Program-made: the position numbers and the translations under genes
Assembly (NCBI GenBank): GCA_030626085.1
Contig: DAOUPQ010000013.1
Location: 1 to 18,507 of the forward strand
DNA from: Flavobacteriia bacterium
GTDB lineage: Bacteria > Bacteroidota > Bacteroidia > Flavobacteriales > Flavobacteriaceae
Length of the DNA stretch: 18,507 nt
Direction of reading: 5' to 3'
Shown here: piece by piece, positions 7,301 to 15,500 of the stretch
How the letters are laid out: every line of letters begins with the position of its first letter
Position numbering within the stretch: the first letter of the stretch is position 1
Notes under the pieces: generated by a model
What the model was told of the DNA's origin: nothing
The model's input: the letters and a program-made list of their open reading frames with translations, nothing else
The model's database searches: none

Positions 7301-8380
7301 TTATTTTACTGAATTTAAAGCATAAATTGCAAATGATCCTAACCAATGGCCTCCTTCATAATTATCATCAACTATACTAGGTAATGAATATTTAATATGT
7401 TTATTAGCAATATATTTTAAATGAGTGTATTCTACATATTTATTAGCAATTTCATTTAAACACCAGGCACGACTAAAATTAACACCATCTAAATGAACTA
7501 ATTTCCCGTCAGTTCTATCGGAAACAATTCCTGGGGTTAGTTGATAATCTTTATCTATAAGCTCAGGTAAAAATAGTGAAAGCCATTTTTTGTAGTTTTC
7601 ATGCGGTAGTACTCTCAACATAATTGCGGCTTCTTCTAAACAAGGTGATAAAAAGTCATAACCTCCCGGCTCCCATGAAATTGGACAAGAAACATCATTT
7701 AGATAAAAATCTTTAGCTCTTTGTTCAATTGCTATTTTCAGTTTTTCATTTTTTACTGTATGGGCATAATCCCATGCAAAAGTTAATCCAAATGCTGTAT
7801 TTGGATGCTCTCCCACCCTAATTGGATAATTTAACTTTGGCAAAAACTCAATATACCTTTCAACAATCAGATATGTTAAAGGTTGTAAATTGCTTTCTAA
7901 TTCTCTAGCCAAAGGATCATTCCATGAATATAGTTCTTCTGCTAATTTTAATAACCAGGCCCAACCATAAGTCCGCTCATAGATCTTATTGTGTTTTCCC
8001 CTAAAATATTCTACTTCATCAGCTATATTTTCTTTCGATATATTATTTGATAATTTTTCTCGAATTTGAACAGAATTCTCAATATCAGGATATTGTTTTA
8101 ACAAACTAACCAACGACCAGTGCCCGTGAACGGAAGAATGCCAGTCAAAACAACCATAAAAAGCAGGGTGCAAAACATTTGGAGCTTTTAGATCTTCGCT
8201 ACTGCCCAATGTTTGTCCCAATTTATTAGGATATTCAGTATTCATGCAAGTCAGCGGCAGTTTTGACAATCTATTGGCTTCTTTTATTGTTAATTTTGGT
8301 GTTTCAAAATCAGCTGTTTGTTGCGAGAAACTGTTAAGAAAAATAAATATGGTTAGAAATAAAACTATAAATTTTTTCAT
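7301..8380 (-). CDS. DUF2891 family protein, exported
   Basis: This 359-residue protein of the DUF2891 family has no established activity. The best start is the ATG at 8378-8380, giving MKKFIVLFLTIFIFLNSFSQQ, a clean Sec signal peptide; an upstream start at 8422 would add 14 residues that hide it. Recognisable family stretches are HPAFYGCFDWHSSVHGHW (near residues 94-111), ERTYGWAWLLKLAEEL, RVGEHPNTAFGLTFAWDYA, and HLDGVNFSRAWCLN, then EGGHWLGSFA at the C-terminus. The helix-rich, Trp/His-rich pattern suggests an alpha/alpha-barrel, by analogy only. It is the first gene of the oxoprolinase operon, two bases before the Nramp-like gene. A periplasmic step that supplies the transporter's substrate is a reasonable but untested idea. 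Confidence 0.85.
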   Translation of the reverse strand: MKKFIVLFLTIFIFLNSFSQQTADFETPKLTIKEANRLSKLPLTCMNTEYPNKLGQTLGSSEDLKAPNVLHPAFYGCFDWHSSVHGHWSLVSLLKQYPDIENSVQIREKLSNNISKENIADEVEYFRGKHNKIYERTYGWAWLLKLAEELYSWNDPLARELESNLQPLTYLIVERYIEFLPKLNYPIRVGEHPNTAFGLTFAWDYAHTVKNEKLKIAIEQRAKDFYLNDVSCPISWEPGGYDFLSPCLEEAAIMLRVLPHENYKKWLSLFLPELIDKDYQLTPGIVSDRTDGKLVHLDGVNFSRAWCLNEIANKYVEYTHLKYIANKHIKYSLPSIVDDNYEGGHWLGSFAIYALNSVK

Positions 8381-8474
8381 TGTGAAATTATTTGGTATAA
8401 AAATATAAAATAAGTCTGACAAATTGAATCCATATAAAAATATCTAATCTTATTTTTTAGTTTATTTTTGTGAT

Positions 8475-9581
8475 ATGATTACATCCGAACAGATTAAAAA
8501 AATTATAGATAGTGTAGATCAATTAAAAGGTTATTTAGACATTGATAAAAAGCTGATTGAAATTTCTAATGATGAAGAAAAAGCTTCAGATCCTAATTTT
8601 TGGAACAAACCCAAAGAAGCTGAAATCTTAATGAAAACACTTAGAGACAAAAAGAAATGGGCTGAAGATTATAATCAGGTTAGATCAGATAGTGAAGACC
8701 TAAATGTTTTATATGATTTTTACAAAGAAAATGAAGCCAGTGAAGATGAAGTTATGCAGCAATATGATAAAACGCTCAAATTGCTTGAATCACTTGAGTT
8801 TAAGAATATGCTTTCAGATGAAGGAGATAACTTAAGTGCAGTATTACAGATCACAGCGGGTGCAGGAGGTACTGAAAGTTGCGATTGGGCGTTTATGTTA
8901 ATGCGAATGTATATGATGTGGAGCGAAAAACAAGGCTTTAAAGTAAAAGAACTAAATTATCAGGAAGGTGATGTTGCAGGAATAAAAACCGTTACGCTAG
9001 AAATTGATGGTGGATATGCTTTTGGATATTTAAAAGGAGAAAATGGTGTGCACCGTCTTGTGAGAATATCACCTTTTGACAGCAATGCCAAGCGACATAC
9101 AAGTTTTGCATCGGTTTATGTTTATCCTTTGGCTGATGATACTATCCAAATTGAAATCAATCCTGCTGATATTACCTGGGATTTTGCCAGATCAGGAGGT
9201 GCCGGAGGTCAAAATGTAAACAAAGTTGAAACCAAAGCCATTTTACGCCACAAACCTACCGGAATCATGATTGCAAATTCAGAAACTCGTTCGCAACTTG
9301 AAAATAGAGAAAAAGCAATGCAAATGCTTAAATCTCAACTCTATGAAATTGAATTACAAAAACAACGCGAAAAAAGAGATTCGATCGAAGCTGGAAAAAT
9401 GAAAATTGACTTCGGTTCTCAAATTAGGAATTATGTAATGCACCCCTACAAATTGGTTAAAGATGTACGCTCCAGTTACGAAACTGCTAATGTTGAAGCT
9501 GTTATGGATGGTGATCTGGATGGATTTATCAAAGCATTTTTAATGGGGAAAAACACCAAAACCAATGATAACGACTTATAA
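8475..9581 (+). CDS. prfB: Peptide chain release factor 2
   Basis: RF2 recognises UAA and UGA and triggers release of the finished protein. The 368 residues include the SPF codon-recognition tripeptide at 199-201 (RISPFDSNAKRHTSF) and the GGQ catalytic motif at 244-246 (RSGGAGGQNVNKVETKA). The N-terminal helical domain (DQLKGYLDIDKK, then DPNFWNKP) is typical. The programmed +1 frameshift found in most prfB genes is missing: the codons at the expected place read TTA AAA GGT TAT TTA GAC, with no in-frame TGA. RF2 is therefore made from one continuous frame starting at ATG 8475. A TATTTTTG box (8463-8470) just upstream would start transcription almost at the ATG. The gene pairs with the HAD phosphatase eight bases downstream. 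Confidence 0.97.
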   Translation: MITSEQIKKIIDSVDQLKGYLDIDKKLIEISNDEEKASDPNFWNKPKEAEILMKTLRDKKKWAEDYNQVRSDSEDLNVLYDFYKENEASEDEVMQQYDKTLKLLESLEFKNMLSDEGDNLSAVLQITAGAGGTESCDWAFMLMRMYMMWSEKQGFKVKELNYQEGDVAGIKTVTLEIDGGYAFGYLKGENGVHRLVRISPFDSNAKRHTSFASVYVYPLADDTIQIEINPADITWDFARSGGAGGQNVNKVETKAILRHKPTGIMIANSETRSQLENREKAMQMLKSQLYEIELQKQREKRDSIEAGKMKIDFGSQIRNYVMHPYKLVKDVRSSYETANVEAVMDGDLDGFIKAFLMGKNTKTNDNDL

Positions 9582-9589
9582 GAGCAAAC

Positions 9590-10210
9590 ATGAATAATAA
9601 AATTGATACTATTGTTTTTGATCTGGGAGGTGTTTTGATCGATTGGAACCCTGAATATGTTTATCTTAAAGTCTTTAACGGTGATCAAAAAAAAGTAGAT
9701 TGGTTTTTAAATACTATTTGCACCCATAAATGGAATGTTGCGCAAGATGCCGGTAGATCTTTTCAAGATGCAACACAACTTTTAGTAGATCAATATCCCG
9801 AATATGAAGAATGGATCAGAATCTTTTATGACAGATGGGAAGATATGTTAGGTGGAACTATTACAGAAACGGTTACATTATTAGATCAACTTAAAAAAGC
9901 GAATACACAACGGCTATATGCATTGACCAATTGGAGTGCAGAATCTTTTCCGGTTGCATTACAACGATATGATTTTTTACAACAATTTGAAGGGATTATT
10001 GTTTCAGGTGAAGAAAAGATCATAAAACCTAATCCAAAAATATATAAGATCCTTTTAGATCGTTATCAAATAAATCCTAAACAAAGTATTTTTATTGACG
10101 ATAATTTTCAAAATGTTCAAGCTGCAGAAAAATTTGGAATCAATGGAATTCATTTTAAATTTGCTCAACAACTCAAAGAAGATCTAAATAAATTTGGTGT
10201 ATCTGTTTAA
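9590..10210 (+). CDS. HAD-superfamily phosphatase (YihX-like)
   Basis: This 206-residue hydrolase of the HAD superfamily, subfamily IA, has all four motifs. Motif I is FDLGGVLIDWNP with nucleophile Asp11, where the second Asp of the usual DxD is replaced by Gly13 as in YihX- and dehalogenase-like members. Motif II is LTNWS (112-116), motif III is Lys146 in IIKPNP, and motif IV is IDDN (169-172). Residues 20-95 form the helical cap. YihX of E. coli is a glucose-1-phosphatase; the substrate here cannot be read from the sequence. The gene starts eight bases after the prfB stop and is almost certainly co-transcribed with it. Codon use is like that of its neighbours. Confidence 0.88.
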   Translation: MNNKIDTIVFDLGGVLIDWNPEYVYLKVFNGDQKKVDWFLNTICTHKWNVAQDAGRSFQDATQLLVDQYPEYEEWIRIFYDRWEDMLGGTITETVTLLDQLKKANTQRLYALTNWSAESFPVALQRYDFLQQFEGIIVSGEEKIIKPNPKIYKILLDRYQINPKQSIFIDDNFQNVQAAEKFGINGIHFKFAQQLKEDLNKFGVSV

Positions 10211-10403
10211 AAATGTTTTTTAAATGAGATAATGATTTAATACTACAATGTGATAATATGTTATTAATACCTTCTACCTATAAAAAATAGAAAAAATTAT
10301 TAAAATTCTTACTATAAGATTTATCTATAGTGACATGTTATAAAATTGATTATCAATTTATTATAAGTTTTAATATAAAGTTTTAATTTAATACTAAAAA
10401 TAA
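10211..10403. other. Convergent intergenic region, no gene seen
   Basis: These 193 bases lie between two converging genes and are very AT-rich. I find no convincing small ORF and no GC-stabilised terminator. The only symmetry is ACTATA (10311-10316) with TATAGT (10326-10331), a weak six-pair stem without a T run. Confidence 0.5.
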
Positions 10404-13400
10404 TCATTTTATTTTTAACAAAAGCTGCTCAACCGCCTTTTTCAATTGCTTATCATCGCCTTTTGACTTACTATCAGGATTATTTTTAACGATAAAATCG
10501 GGTATAGCTCCGTTAAATTCCATATTAGTTTCAGTAGCTTTTACATACCAACCTCTAAAAGGCATTCGCACATAAGAACCATCGATTAATCCCTTACCTC
10601 CTGTTGAGATTACAGCGCCAAAAGTTTGAACGCCAATCAAAGGTCCGATGCCTAAATTTTTATAAGCATGCGAAAATATTTCTGCATTTGAGTAACTACT
10701 TTCATTACATATCGCTGCTGATGGTTTTGTCCATGATGATAATGGTAATCTTTCACTATAAGGATAATGTTCTTTAAATTTTAAATGATCCTTTTTTAAA
10801 TCCTGAGATGCTCCACGTGGAATTGTATAAGCATGCTGGTCAACGTTGAGTACCGCCATTAAATAATCTGTTGTCCATCCTCCTCCATTAAAACGAACAT
10901 CAATAATAATTCCCTCTTTACCTATACCGGCAGCCGTTAATTCACGCTCAAACACCTCAAAGCTTGTCCAGTTCATTCCCTGAATATGGATATATCCTAA
11001 TTTACCATTTGAATATACATCAGTCAATCTTTTCTTCTCATCAACCCAGGCCTGATATTTTTCAGCTCTATTGGAAGATTTAGGTCTGATCACGACTTCC
11101 CTTTTAACACCTTTTAGGCTGGTAACATTTAAATAGATCCTCTCATTACTCAAATTATTTAGTAAACTATAAAAATTTGTCGTTTCAGCAAGAGCTGTAC
11201 CATTAACAGCTGTTATAATATCACCCGGTTTTAATTTACTTACATTGCGATCAGCAGGCATATCTTTAGTAACGTATTCAACTTTCATATTTCCTGATTT
11301 TTCAGGCATCAAAGTTAATCCCAATAAGCCTGTTTTATTCTTTTGTAGATCGCTTCTATTTTCACCTCCTCTTAATCCCATATGACTTGCATTGACCTGA
11401 CCCAACATCCAATTAAAGATGTTTTGAAAATCGATTCTGGTAGAAGCTTTCATTGCTAGTGGTTTATATATTTCCTTTAAGTCATTCCAGTTATGACTAT
11501 GAAAATCAGGATCATAAAAACCATAATTAATCGCATTCCATGCCTCATCAAATATTTGATTGCTTTCTTTTATATAATCAATATCCATATAGGCTTTAAC
11601 GGGTAAAGATTCATTGTTACTGTCCTTTAACTTTATTCGATTTAATTTACCACCTTTAGCAGTATAAAAAATATATTTTTTATCCCTATCTATTTCAATA
11701 TTCCGGGGCTTGCTATCATCTGTTGTCAAAGCCTTTTTATCTTTTCCATCCCATTTAATTTTATACAGATCTGATTCGGTTTTTGAATCTCCTCTTCCAC
11801 CACCTCCAGTTGCATAATAAATAGTTTTACCATCTTTTGAAAAACCTTCGGCAAACTCGCCTCCAGTAAATGAAGTAACCTGCACTTGCCTTCTATGTAT
11901 TTGATCTATATCAATAACAACAGACGAAACTGATTTTACTTTATCTTTTTCTTTATCATCTTTTTTATCTTTTCCCTTATCATCTGTTTTAGAATCATCT
12001 ACTTCATCCCAATCTTCTTTGGTTTTTTGCCAATCCTCCAGTTTTAGCCAAACAAACCAAACGTCATAATCATTATTATTTCTAATGGAAGAAAATGCCA
12101 ATTTTGAACCATCAGGACTCCAAATTGGATTTTGATCTCGTTTAGGATGCATCGAAACATTGATCGGTTTTTGAGAATTATCTGCTCTTTGAATATACAC
12201 CTCTTCGTTAAAATCTAAATCGCTGAAATTATAGGCAAGCCACTTAGAATCTGGCGACCAGCTTACTCCTGAAGCAGTATCCCATCCATCCAAAAGAATT
12301 TTCTCACTGCTCAACACCCCTGTTGAAGAAAGATTTGCTACAATTAATTGTCCACGACCCTTGTTAAAAACTATCTGTTTACCATTTGGAGCAATAACCG
12401 GATAACTCTCATCTTCACCTGTTTTTGTTATTCTATCGACTTTTCGTTTTAATGTTTTAAACAAATTCTTTTCGTTTGGATCCGCCGATCTTAGTAAATA
12501 TAAATCATTCTGTCCGTCTCTGTCAGAAACAAAAACAAGTGCTTCATTTGATAACCATACAGCCATCTTATCTCTTGCATATGAGTGCGTTACATTAACT
12601 GTTTTACTTTTATCTTTATCGTTTTCTGTAATAAAAATATCGCCCCTTATTACAAATAAACTATATTTAGAATCCGGTGATGGTTCGATTTCTTCTATAT
12701 CTCCGTAATAGGTTTTATGAACAACAGGATCAAATCTATAATCAGAATGTAAATTTAATGACACCTTTGTTTTGGATTTTGTACCTGTATCAACAATAAA
12801 TAATTGATCTCCCTTTACCAGAATTACCTTTTTGCCATTTTTACTAATATTAAATGAAAATATACCCATGTCTTTAAAATCAGTAACCTGTTCTTCATTA
12901 CCGGTTTTTAATCCATTATCAGAGATCTTCATTTTATACACATTATATTTTCCGTCTTTTGCTGATTGATAATAAATAGTTTGATTATCTGCCCATTTTG
13001 GATAAAAATCATTCCCACTAAAAGTGGTTAATTGTTGATATTTATCTCTTTCAATATTATACAACCAAATATCCTTATTTGCCGGACCTTTGTATTCTTC
13101 ACGTTGTATCCTACAAGGCCCCTTAACAAAAGTGATATTATATTTATCAGGTGATAAAGTAGCGTCATAACCAAATGCTTTTAACTTAAGATATGGTGTA
13201 CCTCCTTTAACATTAACAGTTTGGATTTCAGGTTCCCATTCTATTTGATTAAAATTACGCTTTGTATTAAATAGGATCTCTCCATTTTTAGAAAAATCTG
13301 TAAGCTTATCATCAGAAGATGCATAGGTTAATCGTTTTGATAAGCCCCCTTCTACGGGAATAACAAAAATATCATTATTACCATAGCGATTACTTTGAAA

Positions 13401-13634
13401 TGCAATAGATTTACCGTCAGTGCTCCACAAAGGATACGCATCATAGGCTTCATGAACTGTTAATCTTTTAATATTTGTCCCGTTTGCATTTGCGATCCAA
13501 ATATCTCCTTGATAATTAAAAGCTATTCTGCTACCATCATAATTAAGTGAAGGATCATTAATTAAAGGATTTTGAGCATTTAGAAAATAAATATTGATCA
13601 ATAAGAAAACTAAAATTAGATAAGATTTTGACAT
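10404..13634 (-). CDS. Secreted tricorn protease homologue (S41 peptidase with TolB-like propellers and PDZ)
   Basis: This 1076-residue serine protease is close in length to archaeal tricorn (1071). A Sec signal peptide (YLILVFLLINIYFLNAQ) precedes WD40/TolB-like propeller repeats across roughly residues 25-520, with recurring patterns such as PLWSTDGKSIAFQSNR and PIWSPDGSKLAFSS. A Lys/Asp-rich low-complexity linker lies near 545-565. C-terminally come the S41 helical part, Ser750-His751 (VNASHMG, equal to tricorn Ser745-His746), a PDZ domain (~768-850) with KLKPGDIITAVNG, and the nucleophile Ser982 in ESSYSNAEIF (equal to Ser965). Glu1039 is a likely match for Glu1023. Asn983 replaces tricorn Asp966. 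It probably trims peptides in the periplasm. It is divergent from umuD; five ATT repeats sit just before the start. Confidence 0.94.
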   Translation of the reverse strand: MSKSYLILVFLLINIYFLNAQNPLINDPSLNYDGSRIAFNYQGDIWIANANGTNIKRLTVHEAYDAYPLWSTDGKSIAFQSNRYGNNDIFVIPVEGGLSKRLTYASSDDKLTDFSKNGEILFNTKRNFNQIEWEPEIQTVNVKGGTPYLKLKAFGYDATLSPDKYNITFVKGPCRIQREEYKGPANKDIWLYNIERDKYQQLTTFSGNDFYPKWADNQTIYYQSAKDGKYNVYKMKISDNGLKTGNEEQVTDFKDMGIFSFNISKNGKKVILVKGDQLFIVDTGTKSKTKVSLNLHSDYRFDPVVHKTYYGDIEEIEPSPDSKYSLFVIRGDIFITENDKDKSKTVNVTHSYARDKMAVWLSNEALVFVSDRDGQNDLYLLRSADPNEKNLFKTLKRKVDRITKTGEDESYPVIAPNGKQIVFNKGRGQLIVANLSSTGVLSSEKILLDGWDTASGVSWSPDSKWLAYNFSDLDFNEEVYIQRADNSQKPINVSMHPKRDQNPIWSPDGSKLAFSSIRNNNDYDVWFVWLKLEDWQKTKEDWDEVDDSKTDDKGKDKKDDKEKDKVKSVSSVVIDIDQIHRRQVQVTSFTGGEFAEGFSKDGKTIYYATGGGGRGDSKTESDLYKIKWDGKDKKALTTDDSKPRNIEIDRDKKYIFYTAKGGKLNRIKLKDSNNESLPVKAYMDIDYIKESNQIFDEAWNAINYGFYDPDFHSHNWNDLKEIYKPLAMKASTRIDFQNIFNWMLGQVNASHMGLRGGENRSDLQKNKTGLLGLTLMPEKSGNMKVEYVTKDMPADRNVSKLKPGDIITAVNGTALAETTNFYSLLNNLSNERIYLNVTSLKGVKREVVIRPKSSNRAEKYQAWVDEKKRLTDVYSNGKLGYIHIQGMNWTSFEVFERELTAAGIGKEGIIIDVRFNGGGWTTDYLMAVLNVDQHAYTIPRGASQDLKKDHLKFKEHYPYSERLPLSSWTKPSAAICNESSYSNAEIFSHAYKNLGIGPLIGVQTFGAVISTGGKGLIDGSYVRMPFRGWYVKATETNMEFNGAIPDFIVKNNPDSKSKGDDKQLKKAVEQLLLKIK

Positions 13635-13730
13635 TATTATTATTATTAATTCGTATTAAAAGCGATTCATTAATTGTTTTAAAGATAGTAGAAATTTTGA
13701 AATCATTTTTAATAATCATCATGAATAATG

Positions 13731-13738
13731 TAAATTTG
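13731..13738 (+). promoter_or_regulatory. Possible -7 box for the umuD-like gene
   Basis: TAAATTTG matches the Bacteroidetes -7 consensus TAnnTTTG exactly and lies 18 bases before the TTG start, which gives a short ~12-base leader. No clear TTTG occurs at the proper -33 spacing (only a T run at 13706-13710), and no LexA-box-like palindrome is evident, so SOS control is not visible. Confidence 0.35.
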
Positions 13739-13756
13739 CTTAAATAATTTTTAATA

Positions 13757-14206
13757 TTGAAATTGATCAATTTACATAAAACAAAAACTATCGAATTTTA
13801 TTCGGCTGAAACTACTTCAAAATTGGATCTCCCTTTTGTAGAAAATGGTATAAGTGCAGGTTTTCCCAGTCCGGCTGATGACTTTTTAGACCTCTCAATC
13901 GATCTAAACAAAGAGCTTATTCATAACCCTTCGGCAACTTTTTACGGAAGAGTTAAAGGCGATTCTATGGTTGATGCCGGATTAAGTGATGGTGATCTGT
14001 TGATCATCGACAAAAGTTTAGAACCAACCGACAGTAAAATTGCTGTTTGCTTTATTGATGGTGAATTTACTGTAAAACGAATAAAAATTGAACGAGACAT
14101 CATTTGGCTAATAGCCGAAAATAAAAATTATAAGCCAATTAAAGTTACATCAGAAAATGACTTTATCATCTGGGGAATTGTAACAACAGTAATTAAAAGC
14201 GTTTAA
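13757..14206 (+). CDS. umuD: UmuD-like S24 family self-cleaving protein
   Basis: This 149-residue protein closely parallels E. coli UmuD, whose RecA-stimulated cleavage activates DNA polymerase V in error-prone repair. The cleavage site is ISAGFPSPADD with Ala34-Gly35 (Cys24-Gly25 in E. coli). The dyad is Ser70 in GDSM and Lys107 in EFTVKR, both shifted by ten from E. coli Ser60 and Lys97. IDLNKELIHNPSATF and LSDGDLLIID are also conserved. No ATG lies in frame upstream of Met71, and the frame is closed by TAA at 13745, so the start must be TTG at 13757 (or TTG 13763). No umuC follows; the next gene is on the other strand with its stop one base away. This is a solitary umuD or an S24 regulator without a DNA-binding domain. 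Confidence 0.9.
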   Translation: MKLINLHKTKTIEFYSAETTSKLDLPFVENGISAGFPSPADDFLDLSIDLNKELIHNPSATFYGRVKGDSMVDAGLSDGDLLIIDKSLEPTDSKIAVCFIDGEFTVKRIKIERDIIWLIAENKNYKPIKVTSENDFIIWGIVTTVIKSV

Positions 14207-14207
14207 T

Positions 14208-14570
14208 TCAAATACTCTTCAGAATAAGCTGAGCTGTTGCCGGATTAGTTGCTAAAGGCACATCATAAACATCACACAAACGCATCAACATAAAGATATC
14301 CGGTTCATGGGGATGTTTTTCTAATGGATCTCTAAAAAATAAAACAATTTTTGTCTTACCTTCAGCTACCCTTGCCGCAATTTGCGCATCACCACCATAG
14401 GGCCCAGATAACATTTGCTCAATTTCAAACCCTGCTTTAATAGCTTTTGAACCAGTAGTACCGGTAGCAATCAAATTTATTTTTTTTGATTGCAATACTT
14501 CTTTATTATCCATCAAAAACTGAACCATTTCAGCTTTTTTTCCATCGTGGGCAATAATGGCGATCTCCAT
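14208..14570 (-). CDS. mgsA: Methylglyoxal synthase
   Basis: MgsA converts dihydroxyacetone phosphate to methylglyoxal and phosphate, a bypass of lower glycolysis used when sugar phosphates pile up. At 120 residues it lacks the extra N- and C-terminal residues of the 152-residue E. coli enzyme, but all core motifs are present: AHDGKK (7-12), phosphate-binding TGTTG (36-40), SGPYGGDAQI with Asp61, and FFRDPLEKHPHEPDI with His88 and Asp91. These equal E. coli Asp71, His98 and Asp101 with a constant offset of ten. It starts two bases after the kinase gene and is clearly co-transcribed with it. Its TGA stop (14208-14210) is one base from the stop of the opposing umuD. Confidence 0.96.
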   Translation of the reverse strand: MEIAIIAHDGKKAEMVQFLMDNKEVLQSKKINLIATGTTGSKAIKAGFEIEQMLSGPYGGDAQIAARVAEGKTKIVLFFRDPLEKHPHEPDIFMLMRLCDVYDVPLATNPATAQLILKSI

Positions 14571-14572
14571 AA

Positions 14573-15421
14573 TTAAATATTTTCAGAATGATATTTAGCT
14601 AAAGTAATAATAGGATGACGTACAATTTTTCCTAATTTTAAATTGTATTCACCCAAAACTTCTTCAATTTCATCTTTTAAAAAATGCGCGATAGATCCTA
14701 CAAAATAAATTGGAATATTGGCACTTTCTTCAAATTGTAAGATTTGATTTTCAACAAATGTTCTCAAACCTGTTTTAATAACTTTCTGTGCGTAATCATT
14801 TTTCTTATTCTCTATCAAAAACCTTCCAAATTGTGCTAAATAAGTATTGGGATTTTCTTCTTTGTACAAGTGTTCTTTTATAATATCAGGACTTAGATCA
14901 TACGATTTTTCAAATTTTTCTGCCAGATCTTTTGGCATTTTATGGAAATAATAATCACGTAACAATTGTCTGCCATATTGATTACCACTAGCATCATCCA
15001 TAATGATATAACCTAACGAAATTACTTTTTGATGAGTCTTTTTTCCGTCAAAATAACTACAATTAGATCCTGTACCTAAAATGCAAACTATACCGGGCTC
15101 AGTTGTTTGTAATGATTTAACAGCGGCAATTGTATCTTCGTAGATCTCAATATCTGCATTACTGAAAATATCTTCAAAAACCTCTTGTAAATAATTCCTA
15201 GCTGTTTGAGTACCACAACCTGCTCCGTAAAAGAAGATCTTGTCAACTTTCTTTTTAATATCGTTAAGCTCTTTCTTTTTAACAATTCTATTGTATAAGG
15301 TCTTTTTTGGAAACACAGCAGGATTTAATCCTTTTGTATCAGTTTTGAAAAAAGTTTTACCATTTTTATCCAAGGCAATCCAATTTGTCTTGGTTGAACC
15401 ACTATCAGCTACTAATATCAT
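14573..15421 (-). CDS. BadF/BadG/BcrA/BcrD ATPase-family kinase, N-acetylglucosamine kinase-like
   Basis: This 282-residue protein of the ASKHA (actin-like ATPase) fold resembles N-acetylglucosamine kinases. Phosphate-1 motif is ADSGSTKTNW (5-14). The second is CILGTGSNCSYFDG, with IYEDTIAAVKS before it, and YIIMDDASGNQYGRQLL corresponds to the sugar-kinase GxExGSG..GR region in a diverged form (DDASGNQYGR). A C-terminal IYFVGSIAHFLKDEI is the adenosine-motif region. The likely reaction is ATP-dependent phosphorylation of an amino sugar in the cytoplasm, perhaps for cell-wall recycling; the exact sugar is inferred from family resemblance only. It is 79 bases downstream of aroQ and two bases before mgsA. 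Confidence 0.85.
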   Translation of the reverse strand: MILVADSGSTKTNWIALDKNGKTFFKTDTKGLNPAVFPKKTLYNRIVKKKELNDIKKKVDKIFFYGAGCGTQTARNYLQEVFEDIFSNADIEIYEDTIAAVKSLQTTEPGIVCILGTGSNCSYFDGKKTHQKVISLGYIIMDDASGNQYGRQLLRDYYFHKMPKDLAEKFEKSYDLSPDIIKEHLYKEENPNTYLAQFGRFLIENKKNDYAQKVIKTGLRTFVENQILQFEESANIPIYFVGSIAHFLKDEIEEVLGEYNLKLGKIVRHPIITLAKYHSENI

Positions 15422-15500
15422 ATCTTTAAATTTTATAAAACGTAAAAATAAAGAATGAAATTCAGAATTAAGATGATAAATCTTAGTAATTTCAAAAAAA

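Noticed and set aside
7299..7346. Longer N-terminus for the Nramp-like protein (start at 7346)
   Set aside because: It overlaps the end of the DUF2891 gene and adds residues (MVRIICNLC...) not typical of the family. The ATG at 7298 fits both family and spacing.
8381..8422. Longer N-terminus for the DUF2891 protein (start at 8422)
   Set aside because: It places 14 extra residues in front of a clear signal peptide beginning MKKFIVLF. The ATG at 8380 is preferred.
10311..10331. Inverted repeat ACTATA/TATAGT as a terminator between the HAD gene and the tricorn gene
   Set aside because: Only six A/T-rich pairs, no GC stabilisation and no T run after it. It is expected by chance in such AT-rich DNA.
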